Assembly: GCF_964204645.1 (NCBI RefSeq)
Contig: NC_134025.1
Coordinates: 22,846,001 to 22,910,000, forward strand
Direction of reading: 5' to 3'
Origin: Tubulanus polymorphus
Taxonomy: Eukaryota > Nemertea > Palaeonemertea > Tubulaniformes > Tubulanidae
Length of the DNA stretch: 64,000 nucleotides
In this document: positions 12,902 to 26,000 of the stretch, piece by piece
How the letters are laid out: each line of letters opens with the position of its first letter
How positions within the stretch are numbered: the stretch's first letter is position 1
Made by a program: the position numbers and the translations under genes
The notes under the pieces: generated by a model
What the model saw: only the letters and a program-made list of their open reading frames with translations
Told to the model about the DNA's origin: nothing
The model's database searches: none

Positions 12902-15900
12902 CTGCGAAAAGAAACAAATACTGATACTATGAAATCTTTGTGATGAATAAACGTTTTTTTGGCAAATGTTTCACGTTTCAATCAATTTCAATGCATCTCT
13001 TTGCATTTTTACTATGGTTTAACTTCGAATTGTGCAATCAAATACAAAATCACATTCAGTAAATATCCAATTTCACGATAAAGATATCGACAGCCTGGAC
13101 TAAGTTCCACAGTTTAAATTTGAATGGACACAAATTAGTTCTTTTGATTAGTCAACTCTAGGGTCGAATCTTATCTCAACTGTGGAACTGGATCTTGAAC
13201 TTTGGTAGTAAGACTGCTAAAATATGAAAGCAGGTGATAGATATCAGATCTGAAGAATTCGGTCTCTTACCAGGCCACCAGACGTTTTAGTTTTAACGTT
13301 AGTGATCGACGCTTTTCGTTCTTCTCGTATTTGCTGAGCTTTCTTTTGGCTAGCTTTCAATCTGTCAAAATGAGATATGACATAGGTGATAATTACACAC
13401 AGAATGTACATGAACATATGAACAAGAAAACTCAAGGTCCAGGGGCACCATGACCACTTGGTGAAATGCTTGACAATCATTCACCCCCTGGTGAACATAT
13501 ACCGATATCAATGACCTTGAAACGTGTAACAACCATAGAACATGTCATGCGCTGCAACTTAACAATTGATTGTCGTTTTAAGATACGCAGGCTGAAATTA
13601 GTAGATTAGTAGGCTGAAAATGGCTCATCAATGTTAATATTTTTCTTACTTTTCTCTCATCACTTTGGCTTGTTGCATCTTCCACTTATCCTTGAAGTCA
13701 GTGCTAAACAATATCCAAAATCCGAAGAACTCCTGCGGCACCATATCAGGCTTACAACTGAAGTACGCCAATATTTGCTCGAACCTAGCAACAACAAAAA
13801 ATATCAGAGTAGATGAATATACCCGGTATATCAAATATTCACAGGACACAAAAAAGAATGAAAGCTTACTTTTTCAGGGACTCCTGCAAACTGTCTTCTT
13901 GATCTTTGAGACTCTGCTTAGCTGAAATTAAATGAAATCAGATCAATCTCCTATTTATGAATCTATATCTTAGGTTCATTGATTATAAGATGAATACAGT
14001 ATTAATAATGACATATTATATATAGAGTGATCTTATAGTATCCTTATTAGCCTATCTATCTCTAACCATGCTGGGTCACCTCTCATCCAAAGTAAAGTGA
14101 TATCTGAGCTACTACTAGCACTTACTTCGAGGGTTAGTTTCCAGTTCCACAGTTAATCATTAGTGTTCAAATTGGTTCTTTTACAACTTCAATTTAGAGT
14201 CACTGTGGAACTGTGTCCTGGAGTCATTCATCATGCCTTTTACCAAACATGATCACTAAAGCTGTCTATTTCAACATACCTTGTTCTAGGAAGAGTGTCA
14301 TATTATCTTTAAACGGCTGCAAATTGTCTTCATCGGCGGCTTCAATCACCTTTTTCGTCCGCCGAATGCAGCCTTCAAGATCACCGTTTATCTTCTTCAG
14401 GTCGTTTTCGATTTCCTCGAAGTCGACTAACGAGGCTTGACGTATGTCACTCGGTTCGGGGATAGGAAGATGCGAGTTCTCGGTACCGGCATCGTTGTCG
14501 TAAAGATCTACATACTTCGCTACCAAGTACTGCAACAAACTGACCGTGTTCGTCTGAAATGGAGCAGAACTGCGTATTAGATTCAAATTGGGAAGTGAAT
14601 TAACATTGGGGCCCAGGCCCATTTTATCTTCGAGAATTGGGATTTATCAAAAAGAAGAACTCTAAAGTTCCAGACCAAACGTTCTTCCATTTTAGAGTAC
14701 AAAGATCTTATTCACAGCGCACTGACTGATTGGCAGCCAGGGCGAACTAGTGGTCAGAACTTATCACCAAATTCGTATTAGTTCAGTTGTATCGCATTTC
14801 ACAGTGTTGGCCATCTTAGAACTAGTTCCAAACTGCAGCGACCATGCTCAATCCCGAAGTCGACTTTTTTCGGACTATAGTTCCGACTAACTGACATTCG
14901 GTTTTACTTAGTTCGCAAATAGAGGACTAACTCCGATAACCGAAATTCGCCCAATATGACGCGTGCGAACAACACGTGTGATGTCTGTGAATAAGGTATA
15001 TAAAGACAGTCTTACCTTACTCTTCACATCCTTTAATTTACATAATATTTCTAGACCAAAACCGTCTGCCTGGCCTCGTTGATGACTGCCTGCAGGAATA
15101 AATACGAATCCATGCAAATCAATCATCAAAATCATTTCATTAATTATCGGTCTATGTGAAATTTTGAAATGGAACAACAGCCTACCTGCATTCATGTAAT
15201 TTCCATACGCGAGAATCATTGACAGAACTCTTTTCACACCAACACCACTCATTAATGTCTGAAATTGGCAAAATCTTTCTAGTTACCAATAACCAGTTGT
15301 AAGATTTCATGGAGCAAAAAGTACATGTAGTAACAGACAGCTATAGAATTGTAACACAAGAACCATACGGACATTGTAGCCAGGGGCCAGTTGCACAGTC
15401 GTGACTTAAGTCAAAAAGTGGTCTTAAATCTTAAGACTGGTCTTAAGTTGTTAGATTGGCTTTATAACTAAGTTGGTCTTAGACTGGTCTTAAGTCTAAG
15501 CCATGACTATGCAACCGGCCCCTGGTCTTAATAGTTATCGACACGCATAGGCTACCTAACAGGAATCAATACCTGGCAGATCATTTTTAAGTTGTTCAGC
15601 TTGTTATCGATGCCGGCGATGCTATCAGAAAATGTGGACTGGAATATGAAGCAGAACATACGATCTGCGCAGCATGGAATCTGAGACATCCCGTGAAGAA
15701 ACCTGCAATACAAACGAAATATTCCACTTTATCCATCGACTTAAAAATATGGAAGTATGTACATTCTACAATAATATTTAGTACCGTAAAGTATACAGCT
15801 ATTGTAGGCTACTTGAGTCGGTGGATGTTTATCCACATTATTCATTAGTTCATTATAACGTTGCTTCTATCAAAATTATCCAAATCAAAAATATACTGAA

Positions 15901-18900
15901 GTAGAATCTAATACACATTAACACAGCACTGCGGTCATTTTTTCATAGCTATTTCTGTTTTCTCAAGATTGAATCAATTCCTTTTTAGATTCTTTGACAT
16001 TCTTATCTTTTGCAGTATGTTAATGTCCTTTTCTCTTTGAACAATGTATGCCCATACACGTCATTTTCTCTCCTGGTCTGACCCAATGAACACTCTTAAT
16101 AGGTCGATCTCATTCATGTCTAAGGTCATGAAAAACAGATGAAAACTTACATCTCAGGTTTATCAAGTGGAATTTCAGGCTTTTCTTTCACATGTTTGTC
16201 AATTTTGCTAATCTCGGCCGCGGTACTACGCTGAAAAAAGGAGTAGGTTTATCAAAATTAAATTGATTACATACAGCAGATGCGCCGAGCTTGAAATGTA
16301 ACTACGATTCATTAGATTCAGCATCAATTAGATAGTGCTGCCACCTGGAAGCTGATTATGTTACTATCTCGAACATGGCAGCATAATTGGGGACCATATC
16401 ATAAGAATGCAAAACTTACCAATTCATACAATGACTGAAGGTGTTCCTGACTTAAAATCGAGGCATCATAATTCAGGATTGCTATAATAATGGAAGGATA
16501 TTAATGATTATTTAGTACATGAATTAGAATTGTCTCCTTAAACCAAACAAAGTAATCTTAAGTTAACTAACCACTCTGCAGGTCATGCATTTCTATGCGT
16601 AAACTGGTAACAAATATCCCGATAGCTTGTGACCTTTTACCATCTAGAAGTTTGGCAACCTAGTAATAAAGAACAATAAATTTCACAAATTTCTGAAGGA
16701 AAGCAATGAAATAGTTTTGTTGCCAAATTCAACTCCGAAGATACTACTAAGTTACCTCCTTGGTTTTTGGTTTTTCAGATTTTTCTTTAACTTCTTTCTT
16801 CTTGATTTGACTAGGCTTACTGAACAAATCGGAGAATTCCTCTTCATTGAAATCAACATCGGGGATCTTCTCCCACACAGGCGTTGGGGGTCCATCAACA
16901 GCATCGGGTCTACAAAGAAATATATATCAACTACGATCTAGTATACCTGAAGAAATGCATATCAATTGAACTATTTTCTTGGATTTCTTACTCTGGAGAC
17001 AATTTGGCTGGTTTTGTCGGTTCAATTTGGATCCTTCGCCAAAACAATGGCTTCATCGGGAATAACGAGTGAAGAATCGGTTTTCTTGCAGCTGAAGAGA
17101 TGAAGAAATTCAGGAATTAAGAGAATTTTCTTAGAAAAATCTACACTGAAGCGATTAAGAGATGATAAGGCTAGAGGATAAATCATGTTTGCATACCTGT
17201 TTTTGTAATCATCGGTGGAGCAATTCCCAGCAGAGATGGCGGTGGAGGGGGTGGTGGTGCTCCGGGAGGAGGTGGTACTCCGGGAGGGGGAGGTGGAGGT
17301 GGGGGTATCCCAGGTGGCGGAGGGGGTGGTGGAGGCACTCCAGGCGGGGGAGGTGGTGGTGGTGGAGGCGGTGGCGGAGGTGGTGGAGGAGGGGCTACCG
17401 GAACTGGCGGTGGTTCTGGAACTTTTTTCGTAGGAACGTCCGCCGGCGCGTTTTCATTCTCCGTCTCATTGTCTTCGTCGCTGGTCTTTTTTTCGTCCTC
17501 ATACTGCTCAGCCATCTGTCCGTGTTTGGCCGCTTTCGCCGCTTTGGCTCGCTTCATTCTCTCCTTCTCTTTTCGCTTCAACTCCTTGATGTACGCTTTG
17601 CGACGCTCGACGATCGCCTCGTCCTCCGAGCTCGATTCGTCGATTCCGATCAACTCCTTCACGATCACCGATTCCAGCTCGCCGTGGATCTCTTCAATGT
17701 CGCTCGTATCGGTGCCGACGTTCACCGTCTCTTTTTTGTCCGATTCGAACGAGCTGCTGTCGTTTCGGTCTTGAAGCTTCTCGAACTTGTCCTTTTGCGA
17801 CAGCACTTCTTTCTGGCCGGCGGCATCGCTGGTCATGCCGGTGTCGTCGTCGTTCCACGCCTGCTTCAGACTTTCGATTCCGGCGAGAATTTTGTATTTC
17901 TCGACCTGATGCTCGAGTTGATCTATACGGTCCTCGTATTTACACAAACGCATCGCTTGTTCGCCGCGCAAATTGAAAAGCTGTAACTCGTGTCCTTGCT
18001 GTAATACAACAGTGACGACAAACAATGATTAGGCATTACTCACTGGGTGTAGTGAAAGAACAGTAACACCGACTAGTATGATTAATAACGTCATTTTCGA
18101 CGCACATATGCTACCATTCATCTATAGATATACCTATAGAAAATAATATCTTAACTTATCACACATGATTTCAACGATCATCAATTAGAAATACGGGTTT
18201 TCAGAAATAATGACGTCGAGTCACACTTTTTCCGATCAAGAACAGCTTAATTTATTTCATCGAAAACAGTTGCTCAGCTGCTGGACTTACCAAGCGCAAA
18301 AGCAGTATACATAAGAGTACATACATTTTGATACACTAACCGACAAAAAAGAATCTTTTGTCGTCCCGTTAATTTGTAAAAGATTCGATTACGCCAATTT
18401 CTGTGGGAAAATACAGCACTCGGCAACACCTTCCCATCAGAAAAATAATCATCTTATTGGCAATTATGTGTACTTTATGCCTAATCGATACAGTCTAGTA
18501 GGTGGGCTTTTTTCGAGCATTGGTAATGATATCTATGCAGTACTCGGAGGTATTTATCCCGAATAAACGAACACGAAAAAAAAAGCATTATGAACCTTGT
18601 GTAGACTGTGACGAAAAAAACACATTTGAACATTCCAGGTTATAATTGAATAAAGGAATGAATAAGATCGCATGTACACTTACTTTAAGAGTTTCGATTT
18701 CATCTTTGAATTTCTTTTTAACGCCCAGTAAAATGTTTTGATGGTCTAAAAATGGAAAAAATTACAGATTTCTCAACAACCTCTGTCGATAGTAGAGAAA
18801 AAAATTGCATTTCGATAAAATCCTTTCCGTCAGTTTTTAGTAAGTATGGTTATGTGTATAAAAAGCATTTTAACCCAACAGTGACCGCCTGAAGTGATCC

Positions 18901-21900
18901 CTATAGTATTAAATGATGGATATATGCCAGCTCATCTTTCTAAATCTAATCATTCATATCACAAAGTACTGCATTACATGCCAATCTCACAGTTTTTTCA
19001 ATCATTAGTTTAGAATACGTAAGACAAAAATGTCTGAACCGGCAATTGTCATCGTATTAGATATACTAGAAACTATATCATGCAATTAATGAAAAAATTA
19101 AGCTTTTCGATAAAAAATTCTTTATATCGTCAATGAATCGAGCAATGGCCTTTGCAAAGAGCCAACATGCATTTTGTTGTATATCATAGTACATATACAT
19201 ACCATCGAAAGATAATGTAAGCATTTTATTATCTGTCAACGAGAAGAAATAACCGTGACTGTGACAAAATTTCGCAAAAAGGAAATTCGTAGTTTTTCTA
19301 ACAAAAAAAAATTGGTTCGATGTGTATTGTTAAGACTAAGGATAAAGACTTCTCAATCAGTACCGGAAAACATAAATTTACAGTCACTCAATGCTACTGA
19401 GTAAGAAGTCGACTAGATCTTCCCAGGGCTGTACCATTTGAATTGCAGGGGGGCAGAGAAACCCGAAAAAGGGTACCGGTAGTTCTATAGGATACAACTT
19501 GCAAAAGGGGAACTTCCAATATTTCTAGGGGGTCAACTGCCCCCTGCTAAAATACGGCCCTGCTTCCCGGCTGATGTAAAATAAGTTAAAAATCTGAAAA
19601 CCATACCTTCTTCAGAATATTTCAAAGCCGGTTCATCTGATTCTTCGATCAACGTTTCACACAACTTTCCCAATTCTCCAGCGGGCGCCCAAAAATATAC
19701 ACCATCCGTCTAGAAAACAAATTTCGGATAATTGATGGAATTATTTTTTTGATGATTTTATGATCAGACAGAAATTTCGCCCTATCATGACCTGTTGGCA
19801 CCTAAATAATCCATAAAAACATGCCGATCTATGTCATTGATATAAATCAATATTTTTTAAGCAAATCAGCAATTTTTTTGACACCGTAAAAAACCGTTAC
19901 AACAATGTTTATATACATTGATATCTAGTAGGCCTATGTGTTATATGAGGGGTTCTATGTGAGTCGATGTACACTATGTCATCAATATTAGCGTTTCAAA
20001 ATTACAATTGTAAATTTTGGCATTTATTCTGTAACTAAATATATTTCTTTATTTCATTTTCGATCAATTTTGATAATTATTTTTTGAGAAGATGTGCACT
20101 ACATCATCAATATTGGTATTCGAAAAAAAAAACAATCACAGTTATAATTTTGGCGTTTATTATGTAATTAAATATATTTCATAAATGTTATTCTATTTTT
20201 CATAAATTTCAAGAATTATTTTTTGACAGGATGTGCACTACGCCATCATCGGGGCTAGACTGATTGCAGGTCAATTCAAATCAGTTATTGATACATTCAA
20301 ATCAAAAGTAAGTTTATTGATCCTTATCATATAATCTATATTACATTTATCTATATTTATTGTTGACAATATCAAGCAATAAACCGGTATGTGTTATTTT
20401 TCAAGCCGTCAATAAACTTTCTCAAGTTAGTTTTCTAGTGCTGTTGTATTTTTTGTATGTTGCGGTATATACAAAGATGTCATACGGAGCTTAAGCTAGG
20501 GACACACGAGCGTATTTTTTCGCCCGATCGCGACGATTAAATTCGCCAGCGATTTCGCCGACGAATTTATACGCCCGATACGAGCGGGCACACGTAGCGA
20601 TCAAACCAAAATTTGGTCAGCGACTGTTACTTAGTGGGAGAGAGTTAACGAATCACATGATATCAACAATGCATCCTATTGGTTGATAAAAATGGATCGC
20701 TCGGCGAAATTTGCTGAGTGCGGGCAGACGAACAAATTTGCGGGCGATCCGATCGCCGGCGAAAATAATCGGGCAAAAATCTCAAACATGTTTGATATGG
20801 GCGATTCGCCGGCCGATCGAGTTGGCCGACGAAATCGTCGTCGCCGTGAGTGGCCACACGAGCGAATTTTTCGGGCGATTGATAAATTCGCCGCGATCAG
20901 GCGAAAAAATACGCTTGTGTGCCTACCTTTATATGCTCTACAATCAAGGCCCGGCTATCAATGGCTACCCGTTATGATAAATCAAACGAGCTAATAGCTT
21001 CAGAACGTTGCACAATACGAAATACTAAACCTGGTGTACAAGATGGTGTTGCATAGACTAGGGAGGGCCGATTAATTATAGCCGCGATCACACGGAAACG
21101 ATTAGGCCCGGATCAGGCCCGTGCCATAATTGGCCCGCACCTAATCAGAGGGCACGTTCACTTGTAAACCGCGATACTAAACAATTCTTAAACAAAGCGA
21201 AGTGAGACAGGTCCAGAACCAGTTGCAATATGACCAATGCTAAAATTTGGCTCGTGTCTGGTTTAATGTTTTTGGTTGGGTAGTTAATTTGGCATGGGCC
21301 AAAAATACACGTGTAATTGCGGCTTATGGTAAGGTAAAAAGGACTAGAGGTCCAGGGATACCATGCTCACTTGTCAAGTGGTCTGAAATGCTCAATAACT
21401 TCAATATTCAACGCCCTTAAAGAATACCGTATATACAGAAACCAGTTACCTAGAAATTCACCACAATCATAGAACTTGTCATAAGCTACAACTGAACATG
21501 GTAACATAGTATAGTATACATTATAGATCCCAACATAAAGGGAAATACTACATAATTTCACTATTCAACGCCCCTGGTGGGCCAATTGGGGCGATTTTTG
21601 GGCAGCAAATGCGTTTAGGGTAGATACATACATCAACCAAATATCAAGACCATATACATCAAAGTGTGCAGAAAACTTTCCCAGAAATCAAGATTCTGTC
21701 TAATAACTGAACGACAAAAAGTGAACATCACAGCCCGCTGGGACTTAGGTCCAAAGTGGGCTCAATGATTATGTGATGAAATAGCTAACGAGTTCGAAAG
21801 CGAATCCGATTTCACACATAGAAACGCAAAACATCAGCAGTATCAGCTCATCCCTATCGAAAACGCAAAAACTAAGAGGGATAAAAAATTGGTTCTTATT

Positions 21901-23040
21901 ATCTAGGACCGGCGCGATATGTCGATGGCGAAAGAGATAGAAATCACTACCAGTTCAAAAAGCATACCGGGAACGCAGTTTGCCAGTTAATCATTTAGTT
22001 CGCTTTTCGCGGTGGCTTTTATTTTAGACAGGACGCGTCCCGCGGGATACGACGACGGGCGCATTGCACATCGAGAGAACTCTCAACGATCAGCCCTTTC
22101 GAGTCGTACCAATTCGAATACCGTTACATTTCGCCGGGGCTAATTATCAGATGACGCTGTCGACGTTGTTGTAGTAGTATCAGTAATCTAGTCGACTGCG
22201 TAGTAGACAAATATTAAGCAGTTCGTCGAAAATTATCGTACATTTACATTATCTAATTGGATCGTAAAATCTATTATATGATTCACCGATACGATTTCGC
22301 GTGTGTCGTCGTCGTCGGGCGGCGGTATCAATTCTCGACAACGACGCGCATATGAAATAGGAACTTAACGTCCATGAAATATATACACGCGAGTTCTCGC
22401 ACGCTGTAAATAATTCCGTATCAACTATATATATCTACATACATACACCGGCACATTTCTGAGAACAGATGTGACAATTGAATTAAAATATCATCGCTCT
22501 CCAGCGAACGAGTGTTCGGTGGTGTAGTTATCCATTCGGCGGTATTGTCGGGATGTGGCGGATCGACGAATAGCCGAATCTCCTCGGGAACCCAATCATT
22601 TACAGACGACCATATGCCATGTATATCGCGATGTAAAACTTGTACTGTAGCCTACGTGCGAAAATAGGCCTATCATAGAGTGGCGACTTTGCACCAATTT
22701 ACAAATTCAAAACAAAGTTTTCCCTGATTTTTCCTTTATAACGAGAAATTCCCCGAGTACATCGTGCGGAATTTTAGAATGTAACATTTTAGTCATTATA
22801 GTAATTTTAGTCATTTGGTCAATACACGTATCCGAATTTCCCGAGTTTCACAACATTTGTCAAATTCCCTGAGTTTTCTCTTGATTTTTTGTAAAAAAGA
22901 TTTTTCCGATTGCCAGAGTTTTCCAGGTCGGTGGTCGCCCCCGTATGATTTCAGCGTTACGAAACCCGATCATCTTGAATATACGAATATAAGACAAGTT
23001 GATAGATTGCACGATTATTAATACATATACGCGTGCTTAA

Positions 23041-23078
<38 letters not shown>

Positions 23079-26000
23079 CAGGCAGACATACAGCAGTAGC
23101 ATCATCGGAAGCTGCAGGCTATCAATGATCGACACAACATATCTTTCGATAATAATGATTTTTCGTCGGTTCAAAACATTGGATGATTCTATCCGTATCA
23201 TGAAGACCACTTATTATGAATGATGAATGAATGACCTGTAACATAGCTAGCTAGCTGCTTTACAGAGGAAAATCTATGTCCAGAGTCGCTATCGTTGACT
23301 ACGGTACATTTATCATCCGTGTATTATATCATAAAAGGGCTTGCATTTGTTGTTCGGAGTCAAGACCTTAAGTTGAAAGAGCGCTCTGACCCGATCGATC
23401 GGATTGGTCTTAATTCATTAGAATATGCTTAAGAAACTTGATACTACGTTTTCTCAAGGTAGCAATTGATGGCACACCCAGTGTGAAAATGCTACGATCA
23501 GGCAGTTGGAATTCCCATAAAGGTAGTGGGCCTCAGACCATAAGAAATGCAGTAGGCTAACGAGATTATGACCAAATTTGTTGGGAACAATTTTAGATCA
23601 GAATATGATAGAAGAAATTATAAACAATCCAAAGCCCAGTCGCACAGTCGTGACTTGGTCCCAAAGTGGTCTTTAATCTGGTGGTTTGGTGGTCTTTGGT
23701 GGTCTTTATACTGAACCGAAGTGGTTTTATGCAAATTGCTAGATTGGTAATAATAGAACCAAGATGGACCCACTTCAAGCAAATCAATTCGATAAAAGCA
23801 GCGACTTACCCTAAATGTCTGCCTCAAGTCTAGCGATTCGTCCACCGATCTGAGAACGCCGAGCGCAAGAAGATGAGTACAAAACTGAACGCACATCACC
23901 CGAAGATCTTGCTCGGAAAGCAGATAAAATAAGTAATTGCCCTCATCCAAAGCGGACAATAACCACAGAATCAAAATGCCTCCTGAAATTAATAAAAACG
24001 TCATTACTGCAAACTGAAATAAGGCCGTGCAAATACTGCCTCAAAGGACGTGATTTATGATTTGCAGAAATGTAGGCAGGAGAATTGCAATGGAGTCAAA
24101 ATTGCATTGATATAATATGAAATACATTCTAATTGACATGACATGGTTTCACTCGAGAATGTGACACACGATTTTTTCTTTAATGCGAAAATTTTTATCA
24201 GTAATCAAGAAGGTTTTAGATCTTAAATGAAAAAGCTTACCTTCAAATTTCTTATGTTTTCTATAATCCAACTCGTCCGGTATATTATCCGGCCATAAGA
24301 CGTTGTCTTCAACCGAGCCGCGCCGGCCCGGCTTACGCAATATCGACTTCAACGGCGAACCGCTCCTCACCGTTTCGCCTTTAACGTCCTCCAACGACCG
24401 ACTGCTGACGACTTCGCTCGCGCGGAGCCGCCGACTACGCGGACAATCCAACGTTTTACTGGAATACTGGTCGCGCCTCGACGACGAAGCGAGTCGCAGA
24501 TCGTCCTGGCTTTTGCCGTGGTGTCGTCGATGGTGATGTGGCACGCCTTCGCTGCAACGCCGAGACTGCGCGGCCGCCGACTGGTCGTACTCGTGCGACA
24601 CGATATCCGGCACGTCGACCGAATGACTCTTCATCTGTAAAAGCTGATGCTGACTGGCTTTGTATCGCGATGGCGACACTTTCGGCGACAACGGTCGTTC
24701 CGTATAAACGGCCGATGGCGATTTCGGGTAGCTCGGCTGCGGTTTATTCACGAATACTTCGCCGGTGATTGTCACGACGGTTTTCGGCGACGGCAAGCGT
24801 TTCGAGTCGGGTATTGGTTTGATGATGCCCTTGTTCGGCGACGGCGACCGATCGTACTGGACGTCTTTATGAAGTCCCAACATCGCCGGCGAGCCGTCGC
24901 CGCGTCGATCGCCCTGCGACCACGCGACCGGCGAGCGCTTGTTCGCCGGCCGATCGAATACGGGCGAACGCGCCGACGCAACGCCGCAATCGTACGACAC
25001 CGGCGAACGCCTGTCACCGGGCACCGGAGAACGCAAGCCCGGCGAACGACTGCGCGGACTCTTATAGCCGTCGATCGTCAGATCCTTCACGTCATCCGCG
25101 TACGATTGTCGATCGATTTCGTACGCGGACAACTTCTTATCGTAAACCTGCTCCATCGAATCCAACGATTTACTGAACCGCGGACCGGTACTTAGTAACT
25201 GTTCGTGAGCTGCGACGGCGGCTGCCGCGTGGTCGAACACGTCCTCGTGATACGACATCGAATAACTGCGCGGCGATGTCGACAATTCGGTTTTCGAACT
25301 CGATAAAACCGTCTCGTATAGGCTACCGGAACTTTTTTGTCTCTTTTCGTCGCCGCTCAGAATACGCGACGTCGTTATCGGGTAGGACGCGACGACTTTG
25401 TGGTGTTTCGCACCGGCCGGACTACTGCCCGCGTCGACGTCCGACTGACTAGAAACGTCTTTGGCACTGATACCGCTGTCCATACTATCCGCCTTCGACA
25501 ACGACTCGTTAATCGTCTCGACGACTTTGCGGTCTTTGTGTTGGGCGTCTAAATTCGACACGATCAAATTCGGATCGGATCCGGACATCATCAACGCTTC
25601 GTCGCCGGTGCTCGACCCGCTCGTCAGATCGGGCGACATTTCCGACGAACTGTGCAAGTCTTTCGTTTCCTGCAGCAGCGATTTTCGACCCTCCGGACGC
25701 GAAACGCTACCGTGTACGCCGCCAACTCCGCTGTCCGGCGTTTTCGGCGGACTCGGTTTCGGAGACGTTCCCTTGACTTCGTCGACGATCTTCTTCGTCG
25801 AGAACGAAACGGCGGGTGAACTTACTTTCAATTCGACGACGCCGCTCGGTTTTACTTTGCTAGCATCGCGATACACATCGAATTTCTGGTGACCCGATTT
25901 CGGAGACTTCGGCGATTTCGGAGAATTCGGGCCTTGATCTTTATGCGATACAGGTGGCGCTATCGTATTTTTCGACGACGATACTGGTGAAGCATTTTTC

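Larger units (their letters stand above)
19710..23809. other. Large formin intron 2 (4.1 kb)
   Basis: This intron lies between the exon ending at 23810 and the one starting at 19709. It holds a hAT-like element (20497-20925), repeat family A copy 2 (21337-21770), an (AT)n microsatellite (23043-23075) and a partial copy of the CCAGGGGCC MITE near 23640. I see no coding exon in it. Confidence 0.7.

Noticed and set aside
13244-13270. Stop codon at 13244 as the formin C-terminus
   Set aside because: A strong GTAAGA donor directly follows GGCCTG, and a phase-compatible last exon at 12901-12869 gives a tail resembling FMN-family tails. Kept only as an intron-retention alternative.
17162-17986. 274-codon plus-strand open frame over the formin FH1 exon
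   Set aside because: It is the antisense of the proline-rich coding exon; its Trp/Arg/Gly-rich translation is a product of the GGN-rich complementary strand.
20683-20994. Overlapping 103- and 88-codon plus-strand frames
   Set aside because: They lie in the palindrome-rich hAT-like element, where reduced stop-codon density comes from repeated CGCC/GGCG words.
24647-25195. 182-codon plus-strand frame over formin exon 1
   Set aside because: It is a shadow of the long minus-strand exon. Its arginine-rich composition comes from CpG-rich serine/proline codons on the other strand, and the minus-strand frame continues in phase into conserved formin exons.
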